Source: RGIG4140 sp045635565
Lineage (GTDB): Bacteria; Pseudomonadota; Alphaproteobacteria; CAAHEQ01; UBA3637
Reading direction: 5' to 3'
Assembly: GCA_045635565.1 (NCBI GenBank)
Contig: JAZTVX010000077.1
Location: forward strand, 1-60,980
DNA length: 60,980 bases
Under the pieces are notes generated by a model, which saw nothing but the letters and a program-made list of their open reading frames with translations, did not search any database and was not told the origin of the DNA. Of the stretch, positions 27,239-35,700 are shown piece after piece (position 1 is the first letter of the stretch; each line of letters starts with the position of its first letter). The position numbers and the translations under genes were made by a program.

Positions 27239-27683
27239 CTTCATGCTCCTGCGTCGTTAAAATATGCGATGTTTCTTTTTTCGTCTGAATCGCAATTTGA
27301 CGAATTTTTTTTGGCTTCGCCGGACGATACAAATCAATATTTAACAAACCGTTTTCCAAAAAGGCTTCCGTTATCTTTAAGCCGTCTGCCAACACAAAAG
27401 ATTTAATGAATGACCGACCGGCAATGCCTCGATGTAAAAAATGGCGATTTTCATTCGTCTCTTGTCTTCCCCGAATAACCAGTTGCTTATCTTCAAGAGA
27501 TACATCTAAATCCTGTTCCTTGTAACCGGCAACAGCCAACGTTATCCGCAATGAATCCGGACCCGTTTGTTCAATATTATAAGGGGGGAAACTTTCCGAC
27601 CCTTTGGATATGCGTAACAAAACATCTTCCAATTCATCAAAACCCAACATAAACGGATGATTGAACGGATTGATATTTGCCAT
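27231..27683 (-). CDS. Small heat-shock protein, Hsp20 family
   Basis: A 150-residue protein of the HspA/IbpA type. The N-terminus (MANINPFNHPFMLGFDELEDVL) and the alpha-crystallin domain (RITLAVAGYKEQDLDVSLED, then LLNIDLYRPAKPKKI with an I-x-I/V-like tail element) are clear. It holds unfolding proteins in oligomers for later refolding. It sits 1 bp downstream of dnaA, an unusual operon partner, and overlaps DUF1150 at its end. A temperature-sensing RNA leader in front of the gene is unlikely given that spacing. Confidence 0.92.
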   Translation of the reverse strand: MANINPFNHPFMLGFDELEDVLLRISKGSESFPPYNIEQTGPDSLRITLAVAGYKEQDLDVSLEDKQLVIRGRQETNENRHFLHRGIAGRSFIKSFVLADGLKITEAFLENGLLNIDLYRPAKPKKIRQIAIQTKKETSHILTTQEHEDE

Positions 27684-27684
27684 A

Positions 27685-29181
27685 TTATACCCCTTCTTTC
27701 ATTCGCATCATGATATTGTCTTTATCCTTAACCAATTGCGAATCCCGTGACAACAAATTTTCAATTGTTCGAACGGCATGTATAATCGTCGTATGATCCC
27801 GTCCGAATTGTGACCCGATATCCGGTAACGATAAGGCTGTCAGCGTTTTGGCTAAATACATCGCTAATTGACGAGGTCGAGCAATTTTACGTTCACGTCT
27901 GTTGGATTTTAAATCAGATAATCTCAAGCCGTAATAATCAGCCGTAGCCTGTTGAATTTCCATTACGGAAAATTGCCGTTCATAAACCTGCAAAATATCT
28001 TTTAATACCATGCGAGCCGTATCCATGTTAATAGGTGTACCAATCAATTCAGCATGGGCAACCAACCGTTTGAAAGACCCTTCCAACTCCCGAATACTCG
28101 CTGTAATGTTTTTAGCCAGATACCGAATCACATCATCCGGAATATAAACCCGTGTTTCTTCGGCTTTCTTTTGCAAAATACCTAAACGCAACTCATACGT
28201 CGTCGGTTGCATTTGAACAACTAACCCTTGAGCAATGCGTGTTTTAATTCTATCTTCAATCCCTTGCAAATCCATCGGATTCGTATCAGCCGACAAAATT
28301 ATTTTTTTCCCGCGGGCAATCAATTGATTAAATGTATGAAAAAATTCTTCCTGTGAAGCAGGTTTTCCAAAAATAAACTGAACATCATCAATCATTAACA
28401 CATCAACGTCACGAAACAACTTGCGAAACGAATCCGTATTTTTATGTCGCAAAGCCTTAATGAAGTGTTGAAAAAACTGTTCCGACGTTAAATATAATAC
28501 GTTTTGTTCAGGATATAATTCCTTAATACGCCAAGCAATCGCATGCATTAAATGCGTTTTACCCAATCCGACCGACGCATGTAAATATAACGGATTAAAT
28601 ACAACCGTATTGTCTTCGGCAACCCGTCGGGCAGCGGCATAAGCAAATTCATTTGACGGACCAACCACAAACGAATCAAACGTATGACTCTTATCCAAGA
28701 AACAAGGAATTGTTTCCCCATCAACATCAATACGCATTTCAACTTTACCGGCTGCATGCGTTTTAACCGTTTCGACAAAAGAAACATCTGACACACCCGT
28801 CTTGGTATGAAGCGGTTGTATCGTCTGTGTCGAAAGTGCTGTATCACCCTGTTGATTCAATTGAAATGTCAACCCGTCAATCATCGGATTTTCTTTTTGC
28901 CATAGAGCCAATATCTGATCGGCATAATTACGTTTAATCAATTCATGAATACACGGCGACGGCACACACAAATTAACCTGATTATCAACCACTTTATCGG
29001 GTGTTACCCGTTTTAACCAACGTAACGCTAATTTATCACCCATTTGCGTTTCCAATGCCTGACAAACACTCTGCCATTCCTGTTGCAAGGCAGACCCATC
29101 TGCCTGCACACCGTTCGCAACGGTTTCAGAAGAATTGGTTTGTGCAAAAAGCAGTTGTTCTTGTTTCATGCCTGTCAACAT
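27685..29181 (-). CDS. dnaA: Chromosomal replication initiator DnaA
   Basis: A 498-residue protein with the four DnaA domains: DnaB-contact helix region at the start, a variable linker, AAA+ ATPase with Walker A ASVGLGKTHL and Walker B VLMIDDVQF, and a C-terminal DnaA-box binding domain with GRDHTTIIHAVRTIE. DnaA-ATP unwinds oriC. ATG 29181 follows AAGGA. The gene is the first of dnaA-hsp20-DUF1150, so replication initiation and stress genes share a transcript here. No cluster of DnaA boxes is visible nearby, so oriC is probably elsewhere. Confidence 0.97.
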   Translation of the reverse strand: MLTGMKQEQLLFAQTNSSETVANGVQADGSALQQEWQSVCQALETQMGDKLALRWLKRVTPDKVVDNQVNLCVPSPCIHELIKRNYADQILALWQKENPMIDGLTFQLNQQGDTALSTQTIQPLHTKTGVSDVSFVETVKTHAAGKVEMRIDVDGETIPCFLDKSHTFDSFVVGPSNEFAYAAARRVAEDNTVVFNPLYLHASVGLGKTHLMHAIAWRIKELYPEQNVLYLTSEQFFQHFIKALRHKNTDSFRKLFRDVDVLMIDDVQFIFGKPASQEEFFHTFNQLIARGKKIILSADTNPMDLQGIEDRIKTRIAQGLVVQMQPTTYELRLGILQKKAEETRVYIPDDVIRYLAKNITASIRELEGSFKRLVAHAELIGTPINMDTARMVLKDILQVYERQFSVMEIQQATADYYGLRLSDLKSNRRERKIARPRQLAMYLAKTLTALSLPDIGSQFGRDHTTIIHAVRTIENLLSRDSQLVKDKDNIMMRMKEGV

Positions 29182-29366
29182 GTCCGTTCCTTGTCCGTTT
29201 CTGTTTTTTATTCATCTTAACTTTGATTGATATACATATAATAAAAGTTTCCACAAAAAAATCAATTAACTTTTTGTTAATTTTTAAAAACAATTTCCTT
29301 GACACAATATATAGTACCAACCAAAACAACATTTTGTGTTTTTAGCGTGTTTTCGATATTTATTGA

Positions 29367-29404
29367 CTTTGTCGTCCCCCTCAAAGCGATACTCCCACAT
29401 CGCT
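29367..29404 (-). promoter_or_regulatory. Two hairpins in the predicted dnaA leader
   Basis: On the minus strand a stem AGCGAT/AGCGAT-complement (29385-29404) with loop GTGGGAGT is followed by CTTTG/CAAAG (29367-29386) with loop AGGGGGACGA. Both loops expose GGA. They lie about 190-220 nt upstream of the dnaA start within a leader of roughly 270 nt. Function not known. Confidence 0.4.
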
Positions 29405-29460
29405 AAAAGTTAACCGATGAACGTCATACCATGATATCACCGACTCGCAAAACAAACGGC

Positions 29461-29488
29461 ATTTTAACAAAATATATTGAGAAGTCAA
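29461..29488 (-). promoter_or_regulatory. Predicted dnaA promoter
   Basis: Minus-strand TTGACT (29488-29483), 16-bp spacer, TAAAAT (29466-29461). Places the dnaA transcript start near 29453, giving a long leader. Confidence 0.6.
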
Positions 29489-29543
29489 CCTGTTTTTAAA
29501 AAAAAAGACGACTCGAAAATAAAAATTATTCCGTCAAGACATC

Positions 29544-29571
29544 TTGACAAATATCAGATATATGATAACAT
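29544..29571 (+). promoter_or_regulatory. Predicted promoter of the CorC/HlyC-type gene
   Basis: TTGACA at 29544-29549, 16-bp spacer, TAACAT at 29566-29571, about 40 bp before the ATG at 29613. Confidence 0.65.
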
Positions 29572-29612
29572 GATGAACGTTTTAATAAGTTGAGAGGTTT
29601 TATTTAAAGTCT

Positions 29613-30965
29613 ATGACACCGATATATGCATATGTCCTTAATATTGGACTTGTTCTTTTTTTAGTTTTTGCGAATGCTTTTTTTGTTGTTTCAGAATTTT
29701 CAATTGTTAAGATTAGACGGACCCGTTTGGAAGAATTAGTTCGCACAACAAACAGTCGCCGTGCGAAAATTGCTTTAAAAATTAACGACCGGTTAAACAC
29801 GTATTTGAGTGCCATTCAGTTAGGGATTACGCTGGCATCCTTGGGTTTAGGTTGGATTGGTGAACCGGCAGTTTCTAAACTGTTAGAATCGTTGTTCGGT
29901 CATTGGTTTGCCGAAGATTCTGTTTTACTGCATTCAATTAGTTTCGGGATTGCATTTTCATTCATTACATTATTGCACGTTGTATTGGGTGAATTAGTAC
30001 CGAAATCATTAGCCATTCAATCAACAGAACGGTATGTATTAGCCGTTGCACCGGCACTTTACACATTCAATCGGATTTTTGCCCCATTCATTTGGATTTT
30101 TGACCATGTGTCCATTTGGATTTTGGGTTTAATGGGAACGAAATTAGCCGATGAAACGGAAGAAACACACTCGGGAGAAGAAATCAAAATCATTATTGAT
30201 GCCTCTCAAAAAAGTGGCATGATTAGCGAAACAGAAGGCGAAATCATTCAAAACGCTATTGTATTTTCCGAAATTTGTGCCCATGAAATCATGATTCCTC
30301 GTCAAGACATGAAATGTTTGTATCAAGATGACAGTAATGAAGAAGTGTTAAAATTCATCAGAAAACATCACCACACCCGTTTTCCGTTATGTGATAAAGA
30401 CCGTGACCACGTCATCGGTATGATACACATACGAGACATCATTGAACGTGGGGCAGAAAAGAATGATGAAAAATTCCTTACCAACATATCCCGTGAAATT
30501 TTGTTTGTTCCAGAAAACAAATCCATTTCGGATATTTTGCATGAAATGATGCTCAAACACATTCACATGGCCGTTGTTGTTGATGAATACGGTGGAACAG
30601 CCGGTTTATTATCTATGGAAGACATTTTGGAAGAATTGGTCGGTGATATTTTAGATGAACACGATCCACAAATCAACGAACCGATTAAACAAATTGATGA
30701 CAGTGTTTATGAAGTTGACGGTACGGTTTTAGTTGAAGATGTTTTTGAATGTGCCGGTTTACCTTATATGGAACACGAAGAAACCACCATGGGTGGGTAT
30801 GTGTTTGGTTTATTGGGTGAAGTTCCGAAACAAGGCAATCATGTCGAAGATGAATTTTGTCGGTATGAGGTCATGACAGTTGACAACATGCGTATTTTAC
30901 GCATTCGGATTCAAGTCAAACAATTACCGAACAATGAAACAAACACATCGGAAGAATCATTTTAA
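29613..30965 (+). CDS. CNNM/CorC (HlyC-type) CBS-domain membrane transporter
   Basis: A 450-residue protein with three parts. An N-terminal DUF21/CNNM membrane domain (about 1-190) contains NAFFVVSEFSIVKIRRTRLEEL and VVLGELVPKSLAIQ. A pair of CBS domains (about 205-330) contains MIPRQDMKCLY and HIHMAVVVDEYGGTAGLLSMEDILEELVGDI. A C-terminal CorC/HlyC domain (about 350-435) contains VDGTVLVEDV and TMGGYVFGLLGEVPKQGN. Relatives export magnesium or cobalt or set ion resistance; the specific ion is not evident. Single gene with promoter and terminator. Confidence 0.92.
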   Translation: MTPIYAYVLNIGLVLFLVFANAFFVVSEFSIVKIRRTRLEELVRTTNSRRAKIALKINDRLNTYLSAIQLGITLASLGLGWIGEPAVSKLLESLFGHWFAEDSVLLHSISFGIAFSFITLLHVVLGELVPKSLAIQSTERYVLAVAPALYTFNRIFAPFIWIFDHVSIWILGLMGTKLADETEETHSGEEIKIIIDASQKSGMISETEGEIIQNAIVFSEICAHEIMIPRQDMKCLYQDDSNEEVLKFIRKHHHTRFPLCDKDRDHVIGMIHIRDIIERGAEKNDEKFLTNISREILFVPENKSISDILHEMMLKHIHMAVVVDEYGGTAGLLSMEDILEELVGDILDEHDPQINEPIKQIDDSVYEVDGTVLVEDVFECAGLPYMEHEETTMGGYVFGLLGEVPKQGNHVEDEFCRYEVMTVDNMRILRIRIQVKQLPNNETNTSEESF

Positions 30966-30970
30966 CACTT

Positions 30971-30999
30971 AAAGCCACCACAATTCGGTGGCTTTTTTT
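30971..30999 (+). terminator. Rho-independent terminator
   Basis: AAAGCCACC and GGTGGCTTT stem followed by T run, directly after the CorC/HlyC-type gene. Confidence 0.9.
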
Positions 31000-31084
31000 A
31001 TAAAAAGCAAAAAACCCTCTTGTTCTTTTGTTGAAGACACTCTAATTAAACCATATCACCGCATGTTTAACAAAGGAAATACCA

Positions 31085-31550
31085 ATGGACAAGATTCACA
31101 ACTTACCGTCTAAATCCGTGTGTCAATAAATTAGGACATAAATTAGGATATGGTGCGACAGTTGGCTATAACGCAGGCTCTATTAAGGCTGCGGCAGAAG
31201 GATTTTTGGAACCCTCTGCACGAAAAGCACTTGACGAGAAAAACCGAATTACGCCTCTGCGAATTCCCGATACAAACAAACATCAATATATCAGCTGTGT
31301 TGGTTCTTCCGATGGAGGATTTGCAGCTACCGAAATGTTTTTCGGCGGAATTGACAAAGAAGTTTCAGATATATATGATAAAGTATCTGATTCCAAACAA
31401 CGGAAGGCTTATGGGGGAATAGGCAGAATATTACAAGACTCCACAAAAGATATAAAAAACAATATATTGGGTATTTCACATGGTTTATCATCTAACACCC
31501 CGGAATCCTGCAATATATTATTACAAAACCCAATTTCTTGGTCGAAATAA
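31085..31550 (+). pseudogene. Frameshifted gene of unknown function
   Basis: ATG 31085 follows AAAGGAAATACC, a good ribosome binding site, but the frame ends after 14 codons (MDKIHNLPSKSVCQ). From about 31131 a different frame is open for 140 codons with normal-looking protein sequence (LGHKLGYGATVGYNAGSIKA, then PDTNKHQYISCVGSSDGGF and GFGGIDKEV-like continuation to LLQNPISWSK) and lacks a start of its own. A +1 shift near 31,125 would join the two, so I read this as a decayed gene or a sequencing indel. Family not recognised. Confidence 0.5.
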
Positions 31551-31560
31551 AATCTTCTTC

Positions 31561-31606
31561 AAAACGGATAAATAATATTGACTATTTATCCGTTTTCTTT
31601 TATCAT
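31561..31606 (+). promoter_or_regulatory. Hairpin with an embedded promoter, first copy
   Basis: AAAACGGATAAATA (31561-31574) pairs with TATTTATCCGTTTT (31583-31596), then TCTTTTA, as a terminator for the upstream fragment. The loop and right arm also contain TTGACT (31578-31583), a 17-bp spacer and TATCAT (31601-31606), a promoter for the next gene. A second copy lies at 32217-32270. Confidence 0.6.
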
Positions 31607-31639
31607 GTTCATGTATTGTTCTAATCGAAAGGTGTGTTA

Positions 31640-32152
31640 ATGACTTTAAAAAAAGTATTACTGTCTATCGTGTTATTGATAACGACATTGATTTGTTTCG
31701 TATTATTCAGTAATGTTTTGATAAACACGATATATATTGGATTTATCGTTCCGTTGTTGCTCCAAAAAGTATGGTTTAATGTATGGTGGTTTCGGTGTAG
31801 AGATGACAATTCATTGTATGTTGATATCTTCTTTACATTGGTTTTCATCAGCATTTCATTATGGTTTTTTGATATAATAACATTACAGTCATTTCACCAT
31901 CCTAAATATGATTGGTTCCAATCAGACACAAGTCAACCGTTTGAATATACTTGGCTGAGGGTCTTGTCACTGATTCCCAATAAATTATTCTTTTTGTTTG
32001 CTATGGTTTATTTATGGAATCGTCGTTTTATAAAAAAACAAAATAAATACCTGAACGGCTTATTCTTATGTATAAGAGCGTATTATACTTTGATCTTCTC
32101 GTTACCGTTTTTATTTTTAATAGCCATAAAACTCTATTTATTGGTGAAATAA
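31640..32152 (+). CDS. Small integral membrane protein of unknown function
   Basis: About 170 residues from ATG 31640, behind GAAAGG. Four to five hydrophobic segments (about 6-25, 28-45, 58-80, 105-130 and 148-168) separated by short aromatic loops. No family recognised. It starts right after a hairpin/promoter element that is duplicated 650 bp downstream together with the first codons of this gene. Low GC and the surrounding scraps suggest recent rearrangement. Confidence 0.6.
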   Translation: MTLKKVLLSIVLLITTLICFVLFSNVLINTIYIGFIVPLLLQKVWFNVWWFRCRDDNSLYVDIFFTLVFISISLWFFDIITLQSFHHPKYDWFQSDTSQPFEYTWLRVLSLIPNKLFFLFAMVYLWNRRFIKKQNKYLNGLFLCIRAYYTLIFSLPFLFLIAIKLYLLVK

Positions 32153-32207
32153 TAAATTGAAACGAACACTGCTATGTATCAACTTTAAAACGATACGAAC
32201 ATAATCA

Positions 32208-32335
32208 CTTCTTCAAAACGGATAAATACGGATAAATAATATTGACTATTTATCCGTTTTCTTTTACCATGTTCCTGTATTGTTTCGATCGAAAGGTGTG
32301 TTAATAACTTTGAAAAAAGCAGCACTATCAATTAT
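32208..32335 (+). repeat. Degenerate second copy of the hairpin/promoter leader and gene start
   Basis: Copies about 31554-31680: same terminator-like hairpin (with a small internal duplication GGATAAATACGGATAAATA), same TTGACT-17-TACCAT promoter (32242-32270), same GAAAGGTGTGTTAA before the start codon. The start codon is ATA (32304-32306) instead of ATG, so the gene copy is dead; the promoter could now serve the gene at 32408. Confidence 0.75.
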
Positions 32336-32407
32336 TTTTCTTGCAGAACATCGCCAAATATGATACAATATAAAAACGCTGTATAAATACAAGAGGAATA
32401 AGTATCA

Positions 32408-32659
32408 ATGTACACATCAGAAACACAAGAAGATGATATCAACAATCGGGAACATCATCGTCCTGAACGGGGTGAAGAAAGTCGTTCAGAACGGGAAGAA
32501 CCGGAAAGCCGTATGGAACGGGAAGAACGTGAACATAGAGAACAACGTCGGAAACAGTTAGAAGAAAACAGAAGCCGATATCGGGAAGAACGTATTCGTG
32601 AAGAAAATCGACGCTCTGCTGAAATCATTCGCAATCGAAATAGTGGTATGGGTATGTGA
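32408..32659 (+). CDS. Arg/Glu-rich small protein
   Basis: An 83-residue protein of which well over half is Glu or Arg (stretches such as REEREHREQRRKQLEE), ending in NSGMGM. It probably forms a single charged alpha-helix or a coiled coil in the cytosol. AGAGGAATAAGT precedes the ATG. The same DNA on the opposite strand reads a serine/arginine frame, which I take as shadow. No family recognised. It may be driven by the duplicated promoter at 32242-32270. Confidence 0.5.
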   Translation: MYTSETQEDDINNREHHRPERGEESRSEREEPESRMEREEREHREQRRKQLEENRSRYREERIREENRRSAEIIRNRNSGMGM

Positions 32660-32787
32660 TAAAAAACCATCTGGTTATCCACATAATAACGATATTAACG
32701 TGTTGCTTTATTATCAAAATACCTAAAACACCTTCCCTATCATTTTGATACCGATTTTATAATACCCGTATTTTAATCAATGGAAAA

Positions 32788-35700
32788 TCAGGGAATATTT
32801 TTCCTTTTTGTGGGCACAGATTGCGTTAGTTGCCCCCCTATTGCTTTGTAAAACCGTATTAAATCTGTATATAATGAGCCTACCGATTGTATCATTTCAA
32901 TTTGTGCTTTCAATCGGTTTTGTTCGGCTTGCAAAACATCGGTATAATCGATTAAACCGTTTTTGTATTTACTTTGCATGAGTGTTGCAACAGTATCAGC
33001 ATGTCGATACGTTTCTTTGAGTAATAAATAATGCTGATGTTCCTGATATAAAGCAATTATCGCATTTTTAACATCATTTGCTGCCTGTAACAAGGCTTGT
33101 TGATAGGCATAGACATATTCTTCCTTTAACGCCTTTTGAACGGCAACATTTTCTTTTAATGCACCAAAATGAAATAACGGAGCCGTTATACCGGGAGTAA
33201 TGGTATGTGTCAGACTTTTCGCTTTCCATAAATGACCCCATGTCAATGATTCTAAACCGAACAAGGCCGACAAACTAACCTTGGGAAACATATCGGCAAT
33301 GGCGGCTCCGACCAAAGCATTTTGGGCTATCAGATTTTCTTCGGCTGCTCGTACATCCGGACGGTTACGGACAACATCGGCAGAAATTTGTGTAATTTTG
33401 TTTAAATCAAAACGAAATGAACGTGTTACAAAGGAAGACGTATTTTGTTTCAATATTTCATCAACACCCCCGGGCAATTCCCCGACAATCAATGCCAACG
33501 CATTTTTACTTTCGGCATGTTGGTATTCTAAGTCGGCTAATGTTGCTGATGTATTCTTTAACAAATACAAGGCCTGTTCCAATGACAAATCACTGGCAAG
33601 ACCTGTTTTCCGTTTGTCCTTGACAAGTTGAGTCATTTCTTCCTGCAAACGAATGTTTCGACGTGTTTGTCGAACCAACTCCTGAAATGTCCGTGTTTGA
33701 ATGTAAAGACGGGCAACTTCTGCCGTTAATGAAACCGTTGTCTGCTGAACGGCATATAACGTCGATTGAACGTTTGCCCGCTCGGCTTCTATCCGACGAC
33801 GTTGCGAACCGAACAAATCTAACTCCCACGAGGCATCTAATCCAACTTGAAAATAATCTTCATTCAGTATCTGTCCCATGTTTTGACTGTTTTTGATATC
33901 ATTATACCGTGCTGTTGCGTCAAATGTCGGGAAAAGACCGGCTTGCGTAACGGCAAGACTAAACCGTGTACCTCGCAAACGCCAAAGAGCCTGTTGCAAT
34001 GTCGGACTGTTTTGAAATGCTTTATCTAACAAAGTGTTTAATGTTGTATCCTGTAAATCTTTCGGCGTAAAATGATGTGTCGAGTTCGTCGTTGTATTCA
34101 AGGCTTTTTGAATTGCCGACTGTGTAAAAAATTGCGGTTGTTCATAATCCGGTCCCATTTGACAGGCTGATACCCCACCAACCACTATCATCATCAATAA
34201 ACCTTTTATGATTTGTTTTTTAGCCGTATATTTAAGTGAAATTTTATCACAGAAAACAAAATATGCCGGCACAAATAAAATACCGATACATGTCGCAATA
34301 ATCATACCACAAAAAACGGTTGTACCGATAGAACGTTGACTGGCCGCACCTGCCCCTGTTGCAACCACCATAGGGAATGTCCCCAAAATAAACGTTAATG
34401 CCGTCATGACAACGGCCCGAAACCGTTCTTTGGCTCCTTTTAAGGCAGCCTTGACCGTTTCCATACCACCTCGTTGGTATTGTGTCGTAAACTGAACAAT
34501 GAGAATGGCATTTTTACTGGCCAGCCCTATTAACATCACAAGTCCTAATTGTGCATAAATACTTAATGACAATCCCCATAATTTTAAACCAAGCAATGCT
34601 CCCGAAACAGCAAAAACATTACTTAAAATCACAGCAACGGCAATCCACCAACTTTCATACAAAGCCACCAAAAACAAATAAGAAAACACCAAAGCCAGCG
34701 TTATTAAAACAACAGCCAGCCCGGCCGTTTCCACTTGTTGAAGCGTTAATCCCGTCCATGCAAAAGAAAAATCTTTTCCCAACTTATCCATAAATTGTTT
34801 AAGAGATGTCAAAGCCGTTCCCGAACTGACATGCGGAGCTGTTTGAGCCGTAATACCGGCACTTAAATACTGATTAAAACGATAAATAATTTTAGGAGCA
34901 ATCACAATATTTTCTGTTAAAAAATTTTGAATTTGAATCAATTTTCCCGACACATTCGGAACATATAACTGCCCGATATCCGGAATATCCTGACGTGCCG
35001 AAAAATCTGCCTGAACAATCACTTTATTGATTTGTCCATCTACCGTGATATTATTCACATAACGGGAACCCAATGAATTTTGTAATACCGAAAACAAATC
35101 CGATAACTGTACTTGAAAAGATGATAATTTCGTTCGGTCAATATCCAGATACACATGGGGGGTATCTGCCGTGAACGGAGAAAAACCAAACGAAAAAAGT
35201 TTGTTATGATTGATAAAGGTTAATGTTTTTTGCAGGGCTTCATCCAGTTGTTGATACCCGACAGATTGATTAAGTGCATTCAATTGAAAACTGATACCAT
35301 CAGCATTACCGACACCGGGGATAGACGGCATAGCAAAAAAATTGATACTTGCCTCGGTAGAGGTCGCATATCTGCGTGTCAATTCGGATAAAATCCCGTC
35401 CATAGATAACCCCTGTTTGTCACGTTCGTCCCAAGGTGTCAACACAATAGCCGCCATACCGATATTTTCCCCACTGGCAGAAAGCATACTGTTCCCCGAA
35501 ATGCCGATAAATGATTGCACACCGGATATCGTTCGTACGTCTGCTGACATTTTATGTAACAAGGCTTCGGTTTGATTGATACTTGCCGTTGCAGGTAATT
35601 GGACAGAAGCCATGATAATACCTTGGTCTTCTTGGGGAACAAACCCTTTCGGGACAAGGAAAAATAAAATTCCCGATAATCCGATAACACCCACAGTGAT

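Noticed and set aside
29182..29612. oriC next to dnaA
   Set aside because: Only a loose TTTCCACA-like match is visible; the region is better explained by divergent promoters and a dnaA leader.
32684..32692. Perfect DnaA box TTATCCACA as part of an origin
   Set aside because: It is a single box without neighbours or an AT-rich unwinding region of the usual form; one match is expected by chance.
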